The position numbers and the translations under genes were made by a program. Shown here in pieces: positions 5,483 through 6,597 of a stretch of 6,597 nucleotides of DNA. The DNA is taken from positions 1 to 6,597 of the forward strand of contig CALRPY020000110.1 of the NCBI GenBank assembly GCA_943370145.1. The letters are read 5' to 3'. Source of the stretch: Ga0077536 sp943370145 (GTDB taxonomy: Bacteria; Pseudomonadota; Gammaproteobacteria; Ga0077536). Every line of letters begins with the position of its first letter. The first letter of the stretch is position 1. The notes beneath the pieces are model-generated. The model was not told the origin of the DNA. It searched no databases and saw only the letters and a list, made by a program, of their open reading frames with translations.

Positions 5483-6597
5483 ATGGCCTGGAATGATTCC
5501 AACAACAACGACCGCGACCCGTGGGGCGGCCGGCGCAACGAGCAGGGCCCGCCGGATCTCGACGAGGTCGTGCGCAAGATGCAGCAGAAGCTTGGCGGCC
5601 TGTTCGGTGGCGGACGGGGTGGCCGGCAGCGGCCGCCGACCGCCGAGACGCCCGCCGCCGTGTGGTTCATCGCGGGCGCAATCCTCCTCGGACTGCTCGT
5701 CATGGAAATGTTCTGGCGCATCGAGCCCGCTGAGCGCGGGGTCGTGCTCCGCTTCGGCAAGCACGTCGCGACGCTGCAGCCCGGCCCGCATCTGCGCTTC
5801 CCGCGGCCCGTCGAGAACGTCATCCGCGTCAACATCGACCAGTTCCGGGCTTTCACCATCGACGCGACGATGCTGACCCGCGACGAGAACATCGTCGTCG
5901 TGCAGATCGCCGTGCAGTACCGCATCAAGGACGTCGAGGACTACCTCCTGCGCATCGCCGACCCGGACGAGTCCGTGCAGCGCGCGGCCGAGAGCGCGAT
6001 CCGCGACATCATCGGCGCGAGCACCTTCGACTTCGTCATCGGCGAGGGCCGTGCGGACATCGCCATCAGCGCCCAGAAGCTGATGCAGGACATGCTCGAC
6101 AACTACAACTCCGGCATCGCGGTCACCAGCGTGAACATGCAGTCGGCCAATCCGCCGGAGGAGGTCAAGGCCTCCTACGACGACGCCATCAAGTCGCGCG
6201 AGGACGAGCAGCGGAAGATCAACGAGGCCGAGGCCTACCGCAACGAGGTCGTCGAGCGCGCCCAGGGTGATGCGTCACGCATCCGGCTCGAAGCGCAGGC
6301 CTACAAGGAACAGGTCGTCGCGCGCGCCGAGGGCGACGCGCGGCGTTTCGAGCAACTGCTGACCGAGTACCAGAAGGCGCCCGATGTCATGCGCGAGCGC
6401 CTCTACCTCGAGACCGTCGAAACCGTGCTGCGTGACTCGACGAAGGTCATCACCGACGGTGGCGCCGGCAACATCACCTACCTGCCGCTCGACAAGCTGA
6501 TGGAACGCCAGGGCGCGGCGTCCGGCGCGGCCGCCGCGGCCGGCGCCGTGACGGGCAACGAGAATTACGTGCCGCCGCCGGCCGAATACGCGCGCGA
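5483..6597 (+). CDS. hflK: FtsH protease regulator HflK (3' end outside window)
   Basis: Inner-membrane SPFH/band-7 protein which, with HflC, forms a large cage around the FtsH protease and limits its action on membrane proteins. The window holds 371 residues of an expected 390-420. The N-terminus MAWND..DRDPWGG..QGPPDLDEVVRKMQQKLGGLFGGG is typical HflK: a cytoplasmic Gly-rich start without the longer Gly/Ser insert of E. coli. One membrane segment lies at about 58-78 (AAVWFIAGAILLGLLVMEMF). The SPFH domain (about 80-260) starts with EPAERGVVLRFGK and includes LTRDENIVVVQIAVQYRI and NPPEEVKASYDDAI. A helical Glu/Ala/Arg-rich region with an internal repeat (248-291) is followed by APDVMRERLYLETVE and ITYLPLDKLM, and by an Ala/Pro-rich tail that runs off the window in mid-codon. 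ATG 5483 is chosen because MAWN is the conserved start; GAGA at 5470-5473 is a weak ribosome site. hflC is expected next. Confidence 0.97.
   Translation, partial: MAWNDSNNNDRDPWGGRRNEQGPPDLDEVVRKMQQKLGGLFGGGRGGRQRPPTAETPAAVWFIAGAILLGLLVMEMFWRIEPAERGVVLRFGKHVATLQPGPHLRFPRPVENVIRVNIDQFRAFTIDATMLTRDENIVVVQIAVQYRIKDVEDYLLRIADPDESVQRAAESAIRDIIGASTFDFVIGEGRADIAISAQKLMQDMLDNYNSGIAVTSVNMQSANPPEEVKASYDDAIKSREDEQRKINEAEAYRNEVVERAQGDASRIRLEAQAYKEQVVARAEGDARRFEQLLTEYQKAPDVMRERLYLETVETVLRDSTKVITDGGAGNITYLPLDKLMERQGAASGAAAAAGAVTGNENYVPPPAEYAR
6224..6355 (+). repeat. Tandem 22-residue repeat inside HflK
   Basis: Residues 248-269 (starting EAEAYRNEVVERAQGDASR) and 270-291 (starting EAQAYKEQVVARAEGDARR) are adjacent copies that share E-A-x-A-Y-x3-V-V-x-R-A-x-G-D-A-x-R, 12 of the first 19 positions. 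The pattern is helical and recognisable, though weaker, in E. coli HflK, so it belongs to the family's coiled-coil region and is not a recent DNA duplication. Confidence 0.7.

Noticed and set aside
1..6597. Mobile elements, CRISPR arrays, tRNA or rRNA genes
   Set aside because: No transposase or integrase motifs, regularly spaced repeats, or tRNA-like cloverleaf sequence were seen. Gene content and composition are uniform and housekeeping.

Overview
The window is a high-GC (roughly two-thirds G+C, third codon positions mostly G or C) chromosomal segment with all genes on the + strand in the order amiB (3' part) - mutL - miaA - hfq - hflX - hflK (5' part). This is the classic gammaproteobacterial 'amiB-mutL-miaA-hfq-hflX-hflK-hflC' supercluster, so the source is very probably a high-GC gammaproteobacterium. 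I cannot name the order or genus. HflC is expected just downstream and an AMIN-domain N-terminus of AmiB just upstream.

Layout: bases 1-980 encode the catalytic amidase and terminal LysM domain of a periplasmic N-acetylmuramoyl-L-alanine amidase. A 57-base gap holds a good candidate promoter whose -10 box lies only 7 bases before the mutL ATG, which suggests a leaderless mutL transcript. mutL (1038-2711) and miaA (2716-3678) are 4 bases apart and clearly co-transcribed. A 136-base gap follows, which is AT-rich at its start and carries a candidate promoter, palindromes and a possible short upstream ORF. It leads into hfq (3815-4057), which has a textbook Shine-Dalgarno site. hflX follows after 15 bases with a TTG start sitting in a TTTG tandem repeat. 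A 96-base gap with a small GC hairpin and a strong -10-like TACAAT precedes hflK (5483 to the window end, incomplete).

Working together: the genes are grouped by ancestry more than by one pathway. AmiB splits septal murein, MutL couples mismatch recognition to strand repair, MiaA isopentenylates A37 of UNN-reading tRNAs, Hfq is the sRNA chaperone, HflX is a ribosome-splitting GTPase, and HflK (with HflC) regulates the FtsH membrane protease. Miniature internal promoters before mutL, hfq and hflK are the visible means of uncoupling them.

No new biological system is evident: every long reading frame with family signatures is a conserved housekeeping gene. The points worth a second look are details: the leaderless mutL promoter, a MutL whose endonuclease motif is degenerate (suggesting MutH-type repair), a G7 tract in mutL, the TTTG duplication at the hflX start, the very short acidic tail of Hfq, and the structured hfq leader.
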